From a bacterium (GTDB taxonomy: Bacteria > Planctomycetota > Planctomycetia > Isosphaerales > Isosphaeraceae), in contig WGMM01000019.1 in the NCBI GenBank assembly GCA_016125085.1, positions 186,001 through 250,000 on the forward strand: a DNA stretch of 64,000 nucleotides, read 5' to 3'. A program made the translations under genes and the position numbers. Shown here piece after piece: positions 18,357 through 28,137 of the stretch (position 1 is the first letter of the stretch; each line of letters opens with the position of its first letter). The notes under the pieces were generated by a model. It saw only the letters and a program-made list of their open reading frames with translations. It was not told the DNA's origin and did no database searches.

Positions 18357-20906
18357 ATGAGCGACATGAATTTCCGGCACCTGTTGCCGTTCTACCTCGA
18401 CGAGACCGACGAGCAGGTCATCGCGCTTAACGATGCCCTGCTCAAGCTCGAAGAAGACCAGTCCGACGCCCCCGCCCTGGCCGTGGCGTTCCGGATCGTG
18501 CATACGATCAAGGGCTCATCGGCAGCCCTCGGGTTCGTTCAGGTCAACCTGCTCACGCACCACCTGGAATCGTTCTTCGACATCCTCCGGTCCGGCCAGT
18601 GCACGCTCGACCGCGAATCGCTGAACCTGTTCTTCCGGTGTCTCGACGAGCTGCGCAGTTATCACCAGCAGCTGCGCGAAACCGGCGAGACGGAAGTCGA
18701 CTTCGGCGAACTTGTCGGGCTCGTCCAGAAAAACCTCGAACGCGTTCGCAACGGCGGTTCGTCGTCAGGCGAATCCGGCGATACCGATGCCGGGAATGAC
18801 ACATCCAGCGTTTCGAAGTCAGAATCAGGCACGAAAGCGAACCGGGCGGAAAAGCCTTCGAAGGCCGATGAATCCGCCAGGGTCGACGTGCGATCGATTT
18901 CGATCGACGACACGGACAGCGCCGTGGAAGTCGTCGCCAGGTTCGAGGACGACGTCCCCCTGCCCGACATGAAAGCCCGGCTGATCGCCAAACGGCTGTC
19001 GGCCCTGGGTGAGATTCTCTCATCGGTGCCTTCGCTGGAAAAGCTGGACGACGTCGCTGAGCTGACGACGATCTCGTTCCGCCTGGCGACCGATGCTTCG
19101 ACCGAGGAACTCTCCAAAGCCGCGAACATGTCCGGAATCGCCAGCCTGGACATCCGGCGTCCGAAGGCATCGGCAGCGGCACCGGCATCATCTGCCGCAA
19201 AACCCGCTCCGGCCGCAAAATCGCCAGAGCGTCCGAAGGAAGAGAAACGGGCCGCCGACCGAACGACGGAAATGGTCGAGGCTGTCGTCGAACCGAACGG
19301 GATCGAGGCCGAAACGCCTAAAGCCGGGACGGAAGACAAACCTGCGAATGTCGCGGCGACGGCAGAAACCCAGGTCTCGATCAGTAGCGACCAGGCCGAG
19401 AAACCGGCCGCCCCGAAAGAAAAGCCGGCGGCGAAAGAAAAGCCGGCGGCGGCCGGCAAGAGCGTGGGCAAGGTGGGCGAGACGGTCCGCGTGGAGCTGG
19501 AACGGCTCGACCACCTGATGAACCTGACCGGCGAGCTTGTGCTGAGCAAGTCGAGATTCGTGCAGGTCTCGGCGGCCCTTCGGGAGAATCTCGACAGCCC
19601 GTCGCGGCGTCTGCAGACGTCGGACTGTCTGGACCGGCTGGCAGCGATGCGTACCGCCATCGAGGCGATCGCCCACGGCGGCACCGACGCCGAAGGGATG
19701 GCCCACAGGCTGCTCGAAGAGGTCGGGAGCCTCTCCGAGGAAGTCGAATCGATGACACGCGAACTGGGCCGGGCGCGCCGCGCGAGAGCATCGCTGGAAG
19801 ACCTCGGCGAAGCCGTGCACCAGCTGACCCGCGTGTGCGACGGCCTGCAGAAGGGCGTTCTGGACACGCGGATGATCCCGATCGGCCCGCTCTTCGAACG
19901 CTTCCGGCGCGTGATTCGCGACCTCAGCCATGCCACGGGCAAGGAATTCGTTCTGAAGATCTCAGGCGAATCGACGGAGCTGGACAAGCGCGTCGTCGAC
20001 GAACTCGCCGATCCGCTGGTGCACATGGTCCGTAATGCTGGCGACCATGGCCTGGAATCGCCCGAAGAACGGGAACGGCTGGGTAAGCCGCGCGCCGGCA
20101 CGATCAGCCTGTCGGCCGCGCACTCGGGCGACCGGGTGACGATCACGGTCTCCGACGACGGCCGCGGGATCGACCCGGAACGGATTCGCCGCAAAGTTGT
20201 GGAAAACGGCCTGGTGGATGCCACCACGGCCGACAGGCTTTCGGACCGCGAGCTGATCGCCTATATCTGGCACGCCGGCCTTTCCACGGCCGAACGGCTG
20301 ACCGACATCAGCGGCCGGGGCGTGGGCATGGACATCGTTCGCAGCCGGATCGAGTCGCTCAACGGCACGGTGGACATCCGCACGCAGGTCGGCGTCGGCA
20401 CGACGTTCATCATCCGCCTGCCGCTGACCCTGGCGATTCTGCCGAGCCTGCTGGTGCGAGTGCACGACGAAGTTTACGCCATCGCCGTGGATCACATCCG
20501 CGAGATCGTGGAAGTGACGGAAGACCGTGTGCATCACGTGCACCGGAGCCGCGTGATCGAGATTCGGGACAGGATCGTGCCGATCGTCTCGCTGGACGAC
20601 CTTTTCGTCTGGGGCGGCGGCGCCTACGGGGCCAGCGGCGAGGGAGAAAGCCGCGACGAGAACGGCCATGCCCGTCGGGTGGTGGTGCTCCACTCGGCCG
20701 ACGAAATGGTGGGCCTTGAGGTCGATCAGCTTATGGGCCTGCAGGAAGTGGTGCTCAAATCGCTGGACAAGAATCTCGGCCCTGTGGATGGCCTTTCGGG
20801 GGCCAGCATTCTGGGCGACGGCCGCGTGTCGCTGATCCTGGACGTCGACCGGCTCATGGAAATGGCGGCCGACCGCAACCGGCCCAAGCGTGCCGTGGCG
20901 GTCTGA
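18357..20906 (+). CDS. cheA: chemotaxis histidine kinase CheA
   Basis: An 849-residue CheA. P1 (HPt) carries His49 in VHTIKGSSAALG. A P2-like domain (about 175-275) is followed by a long low-complexity linker with tandem EKPAAKEKPAAAGK. P3 dimerisation begins at RVELERLDHLMNLTGELVLSKSRF. The P4 ATPase shows HMVRNAGDHGLESPEER, DDGRGIDPERI and SGRGVGMDIVRS. P5 is a CheW-like domain at the C-terminus. It should phosphorylate CheY and CheB of the same operon. It begins 33 bases after cheR. Confidence 0.97.
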   Translation: MSDMNFRHLLPFYLDETDEQVIALNDALLKLEEDQSDAPALAVAFRIVHTIKGSSAALGFVQVNLLTHHLESFFDILRSGQCTLDRESLNLFFRCLDELRSYHQQLRETGETEVDFGELVGLVQKNLERVRNGGSSSGESGDTDAGNDTSSVSKSESGTKANRAEKPSKADESARVDVRSISIDDTDSAVEVVARFEDDVPLPDMKARLIAKRLSALGEILSSVPSLEKLDDVAELTTISFRLATDASTEELSKAANMSGIASLDIRRPKASAAAPASSAAKPAPAAKSPERPKEEKRAADRTTEMVEAVVEPNGIEAETPKAGTEDKPANVAATAETQVSISSDQAEKPAAPKEKPAAKEKPAAAGKSVGKVGETVRVELERLDHLMNLTGELVLSKSRFVQVSAALRENLDSPSRRLQTSDCLDRLAAMRTAIEAIAHGGTDAEGMAHRLLEEVGSLSEEVESMTRELGRARRARASLEDLGEAVHQLTRVCDGLQKGVLDTRMIPIGPLFERFRRVIRDLSHATGKEFVLKISGESTELDKRVVDELADPLVHMVRNAGDHGLESPEERERLGKPRAGTISLSAAHSGDRVTITVSDDGRGIDPERIRRKVVENGLVDATTADRLSDRELIAYIWHAGLSTAERLTDISGRGVGMDIVRSRIESLNGTVDIRTQVGVGTTFIIRLPLTLAILPSLLVRVHDEVYAIAVDHIREIVEVTEDRVHHVHRSRVIEIRDRIVPIVSLDDLFVWGGGAYGASGEGESRDENGHARRVVVLHSADEMVGLEVDQLMGLQEVVLKSLDKNLGPVDGLSGASILGDGRVSLILDVDRLMEMAADRNRPKRAVAV

Positions 20907-20962
20907 TTGCGATAGAATTTGCGAACCGAACGAACGAACGACGGGGCCATCGAGAAAGTTCC

Positions 20963-21625
20963 ATGACCCGACCGAACCGAATCCGTGAAGATCATTTCCT
21001 GGAAGCCGGGCGCAAGGCCGCGGAGAGCCTGGCGGCCTGGATCGGCCATCCGGTTCGGCTCGACTGGTCGCGCCCGGAATCAGTTGCCGTCGAAGATGCC
21101 GGTGAATTGTTCGGCCCGGCGGATTCCGAAGTCGCGGCCTGCGTGCTCGACGTTCACGGATCGGCCCGGGGCCGCTTCGTTCTCGTGGTCGACGCGCCGA
21201 GCATCGCAAGGTTCGTCAGTGCCATGATGGGCACGGGCCTGGACGTGCCCGAAGCGACGATCGCACAGATTTCCGATGACCCGGCCGCGTTCTGGGACGA
21301 ACTGGCCCGATCGGCAGCCCTTGAGACGGCCAATATCGTCGCCTGTGCGTTCCTGAACGCCCTGTCGCGTTCGTGGTCCGAAGACGAGAAATCGCCAACC
21401 GCCGTGGAGCTGGTGCCAAGCCCGCCCCATTTCACGCTCGATTTCGCCGGCTCGCTCAGCCAGCTTCTGCTGGCCGATATCGCGGAGGAAACCGAAGGCA
21501 TCCTGCTGACGAAAAGCCGGATGCACGTGGAAGACTCAACCAGCGGCGACTGGCGGCTCGTCTGGGTGCCCGTTCAGTCGAAGGACGACGCGGAAGGGGC
21601 CGGAACCGCCGGCCAGGCGACATGA
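20963..21625 (+). CDS. cheC: CheC/CheX-family CheY-P phosphatase
   Basis: A 220-residue protein. The active-site pattern of CheC-type phosphatases (S/D-xxx-E-xx-N) is visible as SAALETANIVACAFLNALS. Only one such copy is obvious, whereas full CheC has two, so it may be closer to CheX or a one-site CheC. It overlaps cheD by four bases (ATGA), which fits the known CheC-CheD partnership. It would dephosphorylate CheY-P and be modulated by CheD. Confidence 0.78.
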   Translation: MTRPNRIREDHFLEAGRKAAESLAAWIGHPVRLDWSRPESVAVEDAGELFGPADSEVAACVLDVHGSARGRFVLVVDAPSIARFVSAMMGTGLDVPEATIAQISDDPAAFWDELARSAALETANIVACAFLNALSRSWSEDEKSPTAVELVPSPPHFTLDFAGSLSQLLLADIAEETEGILLTKSRMHVEDSTSGDWRLVWVPVQSKDDAEGAGTAGQAT

Positions 21626-22116
21626 ACGAGTTCAAGCTGCCCACAGACTGCATCAGCGTGGGGATCGGCCAATGGAAGGTGACGCGTGCCCCCACGGGCC
21701 TGCGTGCGATTCTCGGATCCTGTCTCGGCGTCGTCATTTATGACTCAGCGCAGAAGATCGCGGGCATGGCCCATATCCTGCTTCCGGACAGCCGCGGATC
21801 GAAAGACCACCCCGGCCGATATGCGGATACGGCGATTCCGGCGATGATCAGCGAACTGAGCCGGATTCGTGGCAGCGTGGCCCGCAATGGACTGGTGGCG
21901 AAGATCGCCGGCGGGGCGAAGATGTTCGACACCCAGGGCGTCATGGCCATCGGCGACGCCAATCACCGGGCGGTGCTCGGGCAGCTCGAATCACTGCGGA
22001 TACCGATTCTGACCGAGGACATCGGGGGCGAAACCGGACGCAATGTCACCTTCGACACGACGACCGGCCGATTCTTCGTCAAGCGTCCTGGAGGGAAACT
22101 CTATGAGGTTCAATGA
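21622..22116 (+). CDS. cheD: receptor glutamine deamidase CheD
   Basis: A 164-residue CheD that deamidates glutamines on chemoreceptors and interacts with CheC. The catalytic Cys lies in ILGSCLGVVIYD and the His in GMAHILLPDS. The remaining core (KIAGGAKMF, IPILTEDIGGETGRNVTFDTTTG) is typical. The start overlaps the cheC stop by four bases, indicating translational coupling. The frame is open further upstream, but only this start gives family length. Confidence 0.95.
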   Translation: MNEFKLPTDCISVGIGQWKVTRAPTGLRAILGSCLGVVIYDSAQKIAGMAHILLPDSRGSKDHPGRYADTAIPAMISELSRIRGSVARNGLVAKIAGGAKMFDTQGVMAIGDANHRAVLGQLESLRIPILTEDIGGETGRNVTFDTTTGRFFVKRPGGKLYEVQ

Positions 22117-22185
22117 CTTGCCGACGCCGGCGGATACGTGCCACATGGCCGCCGAACCTGACAGGGCCGGGAACGGGAGCCGAAC

Positions 22186-22548
22186 ATGCCGAGCGTGCTG
22201 ATTGTGGACGACGCGCTCGTGATGCGCAAGATTATCGGTTCGATCGCGGCCGAAGCAGGCTGGACGATCGCGGCCGAGGCCGAGAACGGCCTGAAGGGGC
22301 TCGAATCGTACAAGGCCCTCAAGCCCGACCTGGTGACGATGGACCTGGTGATGCCCGTGATGGGTGGCCTGGAATCGCTGAAGAACATTCGCGAATTCGA
22401 CCCTGAGGCCAGGGTGGTGGTGATCACGGCACTCGACCAGAAGAAGACCCTGGAAGAGGCGATCGAAGCCGGCGCTGCCGACTTTATCGTGAAACCGTTC
22501 GACCGTGAATTCGTGCGCAGGACCTTCGAAAAACTGGCGAAATCCTGA
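22186..22548 (+). CDS. cheY: chemotaxis response regulator CheY
   Basis: A 120-residue single receiver domain: acidic pocket Asp8-Asp9, phospho-acceptor Asp53 in LVTMDLVMP, Thr81 in VVITALDQ and Lys103 in FIVKPF. It has no output domain and sits between cheD and cheB, so it should be the diffusible signal to the flagellar motor or another output. No flagellar genes are in the window. Confidence 0.93.
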   Translation: MPSVLIVDDALVMRKIIGSIAAEAGWTIAAEAENGLKGLESYKALKPDLVTMDLVMPVMGGLESLKNIREFDPEARVVVITALDQKKTLEEAIEAGAADFIVKPFDREFVRRTFEKLAKS

Positions 22549-22673
22549 CGAACAGGTTCGTTTTCCCCGTGGCGATTCTCGACACGGAGACGGCCACGGC
22601 ATTATGATTCCGGGACAACCGGCACGGAACCGTCGCCGGTCCTCCCTTCGCCCTTCCGCCAAAACATGCATCG

Positions 22674-23798
22674 ATGAGCGACGACCGAAAAGTCCGTGTT
22701 CTGATCGTGGACGACTCCGCCATCATGCGGCAGTTGCTGGCGGACATCCTGCGCTCGTCGCCCCACATCGAAGTCGCCGGCTATGCCCGCAACGGCCTGG
22801 AGGCGATGGAGAAGACCCGCGACCTCCGGCCCGACGTGATCACGCTCGACGTGGAAATGCCGGTGATGTCAGGCCTGGAAGCTCTGCCGGGCCTCGTAGG
22901 CATCTATCACAAACCCGTGGTGATGGTCAGCTCGCTGACTCAGGAAGGTGCCGAAACGACACTGACGGCCCTGGAAATGGGCGCCGTGGACTTCGTGCCC
23001 AAGCCGGTGGCGAATCAGATTTCGTCCATGCGGAGTGTGGCTGACGAGATCGTGGCCAAGATCCTCCAGGCCGGCAAAAGCCAGGTGCAGATATCGTCGG
23101 CGGTTTCGAAGCCCGTCCCAGCTCACCCACAGGTTTCGGAAAAGAAAGCCCCCGAGGCTTTTCTGTCGCAGGTCGCCGAAGCCCCCGCGAAGCCGCCACG
23201 AGAATCGTCGAAGTCGGAAAAACCGCCGAAGAATATCGTCCTGATCGGCATTTCCACCGGCGGCCCGCAGGCCTTGAGCGAGACGATCCCGCTGATCCGC
23301 CCGCCGGTTCCGCCGATCCTGATCGTGCAGCACATGCCGTCCAAATTCACCGGGGCGTTCGCCGATCGGCTCAACCGGAAAAGCTCGCTGGAAGTGCGTG
23401 AAGCCGTCACCGGCGACCGGCTGAAGAACGACACCGTGCTGATCGCCCCGGGCGGGAAGCATTTGCGGATCGCGGGCAAAAGCCCGCTGACGGCCCGCAT
23501 CGAAGTGACCGACGACCCGCCGATCAGCGGCCACAAACCTTCCGTCGATTGCCTGTTCGAATCGGCGCTGCCAGTGTTCGGCGAGTCGATCACGGCAATC
23601 ATCATGACCGGCATGGGCCGCGACGGCGTGCGCGGGCTCCTGGCGATCCGGGCCGCCGGCGGCGCGACTTTCGGGCAGGACGAAGCGACTTCGACCGTCT
23701 ACGGCATGAACAAGGCTGCCTGGCTGGAAGGTGCCGTGGAGACTCAGTTTCCGCTGACGAAGCTGCCGGGGATCGTGGCGAAGTCATGGCGCGGATAA
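22674..23798 (+). CDS. cheB: chemotaxis methylesterase CheB
   Basis: A 374-residue CheB. The receiver domain has Asp13-Asp14 and phospho-acceptor Asp59 in VITLDVEMPVMSG. A Pro/Lys-rich linker (about 135-185) leads to the methylesterase with Ser194 (GISTGGPQAL), His220 (VQHMPSKF) and Asp317 (GMGRDGVRG) as the catalytic triad. It demethylates and can deamidate receptor glutamates when activated by CheA. It is the last gene of the chemotaxis operon. Confidence 0.97.
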   Translation: MSDDRKVRVLIVDDSAIMRQLLADILRSSPHIEVAGYARNGLEAMEKTRDLRPDVITLDVEMPVMSGLEALPGLVGIYHKPVVMVSSLTQEGAETTLTALEMGAVDFVPKPVANQISSMRSVADEIVAKILQAGKSQVQISSAVSKPVPAHPQVSEKKAPEAFLSQVAEAPAKPPRESSKSEKPPKNIVLIGISTGGPQALSETIPLIRPPVPPILIVQHMPSKFTGAFADRLNRKSSLEVREAVTGDRLKNDTVLIAPGGKHLRIAGKSPLTARIEVTDDPPISGHKPSVDCLFESALPVFGESITAIIMTGMGRDGVRGLLAIRAAGGATFGQDEATSTVYGMNKAAWLEGAVETQFPLTKLPGIVAKSWRG

Positions 23799-23889
23799 AC
23801 GATCGTCGGAGCAGGGTCGCCTTGCCAGGCGGAGCCGAAAACGACCGGAGAGGAATTCTCTCGAAACAGGCCCGGTCCATGCCTCAACA

Positions 23890-24096
23890 TCAACCGCAGG
23901 ATCTGCCCTGCAGACGAATGTTCCAGAACCCGCCGACCAGAAGCATCGAGAGACCGGCGAAGCCAGTTACGGTTTTGAGCGGGCCTGTGAATTCGACACC
24001 CTTCATTCCCGAGATCAGAAACACCAAAAACAAGGCGAGGCCCGCACCAGCGAGTACCCCTGCGCAGTACATGGACGTGAAGGAGACTGTTTTCAT
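23890..24096 (-). CDS. small two-helix membrane protein
   Basis: A 68-residue protein with two hydrophobic segments (about 8-28 and 43-58) and a short basic C-terminus with Cys. I do not recognise it. The ATG at 24096 has GAGGG 6 bases upstream. It is convergent with cheB. It is real by RBS and composition but function is unknown. Confidence 0.5.
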   Translation of the reverse strand: MKTVSFTSMYCAGVLAGAGLALFLVFLISGMKGVEFTGPLKTVTGFAGLSMLLVGGFWNIRLQGRSCG

Positions 24097-24417
24097 CACG
24101 AACCCTCGCAATCGTCAATTCAGGAAAGTCATTGTCTCGTACGCTTCGACCTGATTGGATCGAGACGTAACGGCAAGTGATCATCGGACTCGAAACAGTA
24201 ATTTACCCGAGAATCGACCGCTTTCCGAATCCAATCGGGCGATTGTTCGATTTCCGGAGCTTTCGGCCGATTTTTCTGAAAGCCCTTGAAGTTCGTGTGC
24301 CAATAACGTAATGATATCTTTCCGTTTTCGACGGTTCCGGCATGCGGAGTATGCGTGCCTTCAAGCTGGTGACGCGAGCGATTTTTCGACTCGGACTCAG
24401 GGGGTGTTCACGCCAAG
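24097..24417. other. intergenic region upstream of the arginine decarboxylase
   Basis: These 321 bases hold no supported gene. Around 24286-24320 the sequence becomes AT-rich with a TTGAAG hexamer, a possible -35 box, but no clear -10 partner. It is the likely promoter area for the decarboxylase. Confidence 0.4.
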
Positions 24418-24963
24418 ATGTACGTTCCGACCAAACTCTTCTTCACCAAGGGCGTCGGTGTTCACCGCGAGAAACTGACGAGCTTCGAACTGGCTCTGCG
24501 GGACGCCAGCATCGCATGCTACAACCTCGTCCGGGTTTCCAGTATCTTTCCGCCCCACTGCGAGGAAATCTCGATCGAAGAAGGGCTTAAGTATCTTAAC
24601 CCCGGTCAGATCGTGCACGTGGTCATGAGCGAAAGCGCCACGGCCGAGCCGAATCGCCTGATCGCCGCCAGTGTCGGCGTCGCCATTCCGCGTGACCGCG
24701 ACCAGTTCGGCTACCTGAGCGAGCACCACAGCTACGGCGAAAACGAAAAGATCGCCGGCGACTACGCCGAAGATCTCGCCGCCGAAATGCTGGCCACGGT
24801 GCTCGGCATCAAGTTCGACCCGGAAAGCGCCTGGGACGAAAAACGCGAACTGTGGAAGCTCGCCGACGTGATCACCCAGACCAAGCAGGTCACGGCCAGC
24901 GCCACCGGCGACAAGAAGGGCAACTGGACGACCGTCGTCGCCGCTGCCATCCTTCTGCCCTGA
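24418..24963 (+). CDS. pyruvoyl-dependent arginine decarboxylase
   Basis: A 181-residue self-processing decarboxylase that converts arginine to agmatine. The proenzyme cleavage site is the pair Ser41-Ser42 in RVSSIFPP; Ser42 would become the pyruvoyl group of the alpha chain. The core strands ([31 protein letters not shown]) match the family, common in archaea and scattered bacteria. It is followed by a deoxyhypusine-synthase-like gene about 150 bases downstream, suggesting a polyamine route. The start is chosen from family length; the ribosome site is weak. Confidence 0.93.
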   Translation: MYVPTKLFFTKGVGVHREKLTSFELALRDASIACYNLVRVSSIFPPHCEEISIEEGLKYLNPGQIVHVVMSESATAEPNRLIAASVGVAIPRDRDQFGYLSEHHSYGENEKIAGDYAEDLAAEMLATVLGIKFDPESAWDEKRELWKLADVITQTKQVTASATGDKKGNWTTVVAAAILLP

Positions 24964-25112
24964 CCGATTCCGAACCGGCGGCCTCCGTATCCCGGCGGCC
25001 GCCGAATGGACCACTACTACGCCACGTGCGGGCCGCGCCTTCAGCCGACCGGTACGTGGCTTTGTTCATCGAACTTCCGCACGAACGCACTTTACGGAGA
25101 TCACTCAGCGAC

Positions 25113-26288
25113 ATGGCCAAACAGCCCAAGGCTTCCAAGTTTCTCAAGCAGATCAGCCCCCGCCGCATCGCTCCGCCGGCCATCGACGGCAAAATCGGCG
25201 TCGCCGATATGATCGACGAGGCCTTTTCCAGCTACAACGCCGGTCGCCTCCGGGAAGTCTGCCAGGTCTTCACCCGCAAGATGCTCACGGCCGACTGCAC
25301 CGTCGGCCTGACCCTCTCCGGCGCTCTCACGCCGGCAGGTCTGGGCGTTTCATGCCTGATCCCGCTGATCCGTGCCGGGTTCATCGACTGGATGGTCTCC
25401 ACCGGGGCCAACCTGTATCACGACACCCACTATGCCCTGGACCTGCCCCTGCACCAGAGCCGGCCGGACGTGAACGACTTCGTCCTGCGCGAGAATTCGA
25501 TCATCCGCATCTACGACATCGTCTTCGACTACCAGACGCTGCTGGACACGGACAAGTTCTATCGCGAACTGATCACCAGCGACGCCTTCGCCCGCACGAT
25601 GAGCACGGCCGAGTTCCACTATGAAGTCGGCCGCTACCTGTTCGCACGTGACGAGAAGCTGGGCCGGGGCAGTTCTTCGATCCTGGCCGCCGCTTACGAA
25701 GCCGGCATGCCGATCTATACGTCAAGCCCGGGCGACAGCTCGATCGGCATGAATCTGGCCGCTCTCCAACTGGCGGGCGGCAAGCTGCGGATCGACCCTC
25801 TGCTGGACGTCAACGAAACGGCCGCCATCGTTTACGAGGCCAAGAAGAAGGACGGCAGCTCGGGTGTGCTGATCCTGGGCGGCGGCAGCCCGAAGAACTT
25901 CATCCTGCAGACCGAGCCGCAGATTCAGGAAGTGCTGGGCCTGGAAGAGTCGGGCCACGACTACTTCCTCCAGATCACCGACGCCCGGCCCGACACAGGC
26001 GGCCTCTCCGGCGCCACGGCCAGCGAAGCGATGACCTGGGGCAAAGTCGTTCCCGAACAACTGCCCGACTCGGTCACCTGCTATACCGATTCGACGATCG
26101 CCCTGCCGCTTCTGACCAGCTACGCCCTTTCGCGGGTCAAACCGCGTAAGCTGAAGCGGCTGATGGATAAGCGTGGCGCGATGTACGAATCGCTCCGCAA
26201 GGCCTACGAAAAGCACCTGAAGTCGGGCGAGGAAACCGGCACGGCTTCGCGCAAGCCGTCGAAGTCTTCGAAGCACCCGCATAAGTGA
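25113..26288 (+). CDS. deoxyhypusine synthase-like protein
   Basis: A 391-residue NAD-dependent family member. NAD-binding segments [11 protein letters not shown] and [14 protein letters not shown], the [10 protein letters not shown] segment and Lys261 in LGGGSPKNF correspond to the active-site region of deoxyhypusine synthase. Bacteria lack eIF5A, so homologues usually act on small polyamines (for example homospermidine synthesis). Here the pyruvoyl arginine decarboxylase directly upstream suggests agmatine or a derivative as partner substrate; this is inference. ACGGAGA lies about 11 bases before the ATG. A Lys/Ser-rich tail of about 30 residues ends the protein. Confidence 0.87.
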   Translation: MAKQPKASKFLKQISPRRIAPPAIDGKIGVADMIDEAFSSYNAGRLREVCQVFTRKMLTADCTVGLTLSGALTPAGLGVSCLIPLIRAGFIDWMVSTGANLYHDTHYALDLPLHQSRPDVNDFVLRENSIIRIYDIVFDYQTLLDTDKFYRELITSDAFARTMSTAEFHYEVGRYLFARDEKLGRGSSSILAAAYEAGMPIYTSSPGDSSIGMNLAALQLAGGKLRIDPLLDVNETAAIVYEAKKKDGSSGVLILGGGSPKNFILQTEPQIQEVLGLEESGHDYFLQITDARPDTGGLSGATASEAMTWGKVVPEQLPDSVTCYTDSTIALPLLTSYALSRVKPRKLKRLMDKRGAMYESLRKAYEKHLKSGEETGTASRKPSKSSKHPHK

Positions 26289-26341
26289 CATTCCCGCCCG
26301 GTTCCCGAGTGGGCCGGGCAATACGTGATGGGAGCGGAACC

Positions 26342-27376
26342 GTGGCCCAGGTCATCGCCATCGATCCAGCCGCCCCCGACGCCGAAATCATCCGCCAGGC
26401 CGCCGCGATCCTCCGATCCGGCGGCCTTGTGGCGTTTCCGACCGAGACCGTTTATGGCCTGGGGGCGGATGCCACCGACGAATCGGCCGTTCGTAAGATC
26501 TTCGAAGCCAAGGGCCGGCCGCAGACCAATCCCCTGATCGTGCATTGCGAGTCGGTCGAGCGGGTTCGCCGGGAGTGCGTCAAGGATTGGCCTGACGATG
26601 CCCAAAAACTGGCCGATGCCTTCTGGCCAGGGCCACTCACGCTGATTCTGCCGAAATCGGGGGCGATTCCGGACACGACGACTGCCGGTATGGCGTTCGT
26701 CGGCGTACGGATTCCGGCGAACGCCGTGGCCCGGGCCCTGATCGCGGCGGCGGATCGGCCAATCGCGGCACCATCGGCCAATCGTTCGAACCGGCTTTCG
26801 CCGACGCGGGCCGAACATGTGGCGAAAGACCTGGGCGACCGGATCGGGTTGATTCTGAATGCCGGCCCCTGCTCCGCGGGGGTGGAATCGACCGTGCTGG
26901 ATCTTTCGGGCGAGAAGCCGAGGATCCTGCGCCCGGGACCGATTCGTGCCGACTTCATCGAATCGGTGCTGGGCAAGCGAGTCATCTCGGAGGCTTCCGT
27001 CGTTTCGGAGCATCTTTCCCGCATTTCGCCAGGGCAATCGCGACTGCATTATTCGCCTCGAAAACCGCTGAGGATTGTCTCGACGAATGAGTCAGCCGGC
27101 GAATCCGATCGATCGACAGCAGTTCTGACTCTTGGTACCGGCCCGGCGGATGAAGTATCCTCGACTCTGTCACGGATTTGGCTTGCAGATGCCAGGATCG
27201 CGGAGCGGTCGTTGTTCGAAATCCTCCATCGGTGGGACGCCGATCCTGCGATCCGGAAAATTCAGGTCATTTTCGGCGATGACACGGATTCGCCTGAGTG
27301 GGCGGCTGTGCGGGATCGAGTTTCTCGGGCTGCGAGCGGAGGAAATCACCAGCAATGTTCGAAATCATCGGAGTGA
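26342..27376 (+). CDS. threonylcarbamoyl-AMP synthase, Sua5 type
   Basis: A 344-residue Sua5 protein that makes threonylcarbamoyl-adenylate for t6A37 of tRNA. The YrdC domain (residues about 1-200) shows the canonical PTETVYGLG, KGRP and SANRSNRLSPT segments. A C-terminal Sua5 extension follows a linker (HYSPRKPLRIV). I chose the GTG at 26342 because GGGAG lies 7 bases upstream. The frame is open back to a GTG overlapping the previous stop at 26285, which would add 19 residues. Its end overlaps the next gene by 22 bases. Confidence 0.93.
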   Translation: MAQVIAIDPAAPDAEIIRQAAAILRSGGLVAFPTETVYGLGADATDESAVRKIFEAKGRPQTNPLIVHCESVERVRRECVKDWPDDAQKLADAFWPGPLTLILPKSGAIPDTTTAGMAFVGVRIPANAVARALIAAADRPIAAPSANRSNRLSPTRAEHVAKDLGDRIGLILNAGPCSAGVESTVLDLSGEKPRILRPGPIRADFIESVLGKRVISEASVVSEHLSRISPGQSRLHYSPRKPLRIVSTNESAGESDRSTAVLTLGTGPADEVSSTLSRIWLADARIAERSLFEILHRWDADPAIRKIQVIFGDDTDSPEWAAVRDRVSRAASGGNHQQCSKSSE

Positions 27377-28116
27377 GAAACGTCAGGCCTGAAAACCCGG
27401 CCGACCTGTTCCAGCAAGGCTGGGACAATTATCGGTTGATTCTGGGGCACGATTACCTCTGGCATAGCCTGGCCGGGCAGAAACTTCGCAAGGTGGTCGT
27501 CAGTCAGTTTCGTCCGTCGGACACGATCCGGTTTCTGGACCTTGCCTGCGGCAGTTGCAAGTCGACGTCGCTGCTCGTGTCCGACCTCGGCGGAGTGCGA
27601 GTCATGATGGGCCAGCCACCGATCGAATTCGTCGGTGTCGACAATTCGCCGGAGGCTCTTCGGTTCGCAAAATGTATGAATTTCGGAACCAGCGTGCGGG
27701 TTACGTTCGTCGAATCCGATTTCGTCGAATACCTGCGAGGCGTCGACTCTCTGTTCGAAGTCATATATATCGGCATGTCGGCCCACCATCTGGGGCTCGA
27801 ACGCCTGCCCGATTTCTTCGCCCAGGTGAAGAAATCACTTGCGCCGGGTGGCATTTTCGTCGCTTACGAACCATTCTGCCTGCCCGGCGAAACGCGGAAC
27901 GTGTACATCGAACGGCTACACAGGACCATCCGTGAAAAATGGACCAAACTCAAGCCTGAAGGAATTGCGAACGTCATCGCCCATACGGGCGAATGCGACT
28001 TCGCCGTCACGCTGGCGGATTGGAACGCCGCCGCGGAAAAAGCCGGGATGAAACCCGGCGAAATGGTGTTCGAATCGCCCGACCAGCTTTTTGCCATCGT
28101 CGTGCACGAAGCGTAA
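27355..28116 (+). CDS. class I SAM-dependent methyltransferase
   Basis: A 253-residue methyltransferase. Motif I is RFLDLACGSCKST (Gly loop with Cys), the acidic strand ends in VGVDNS, motif II region is FVESDFVEYL and the post-motif strand is VIYIGMSAHHL. GGIFVAYEPF is the usual motif IV region. The substrate is unknown. It overlaps the Sua5 gene by 22 bases in another frame, so the two are translationally linked. Confidence 0.82.
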   Translation: MFEIIGVRNVRPENPADLFQQGWDNYRLILGHDYLWHSLAGQKLRKVVVSQFRPSDTIRFLDLACGSCKSTSLLVSDLGGVRVMMGQPPIEFVGVDNSPEALRFAKCMNFGTSVRVTFVESDFVEYLRGVDSLFEVIYIGMSAHHLGLERLPDFFAQVKKSLAPGGIFVAYEPFCLPGETRNVYIERLHRTIREKWTKLKPEGIANVIAHTGECDFAVTLADWNAAAEKAGMKPGEMVFESPDQLFAIVVHEA

Positions 28117-28137
28117 TCGTAAACGAAGACGAAACGA

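Noticed and set aside
22567-22599. CCGTGGC/GCCACGG hairpin between cheY and cheB
   Set aside because: Only 7 bp with a 19-base loop and no T-run; expected by chance at this GC content.
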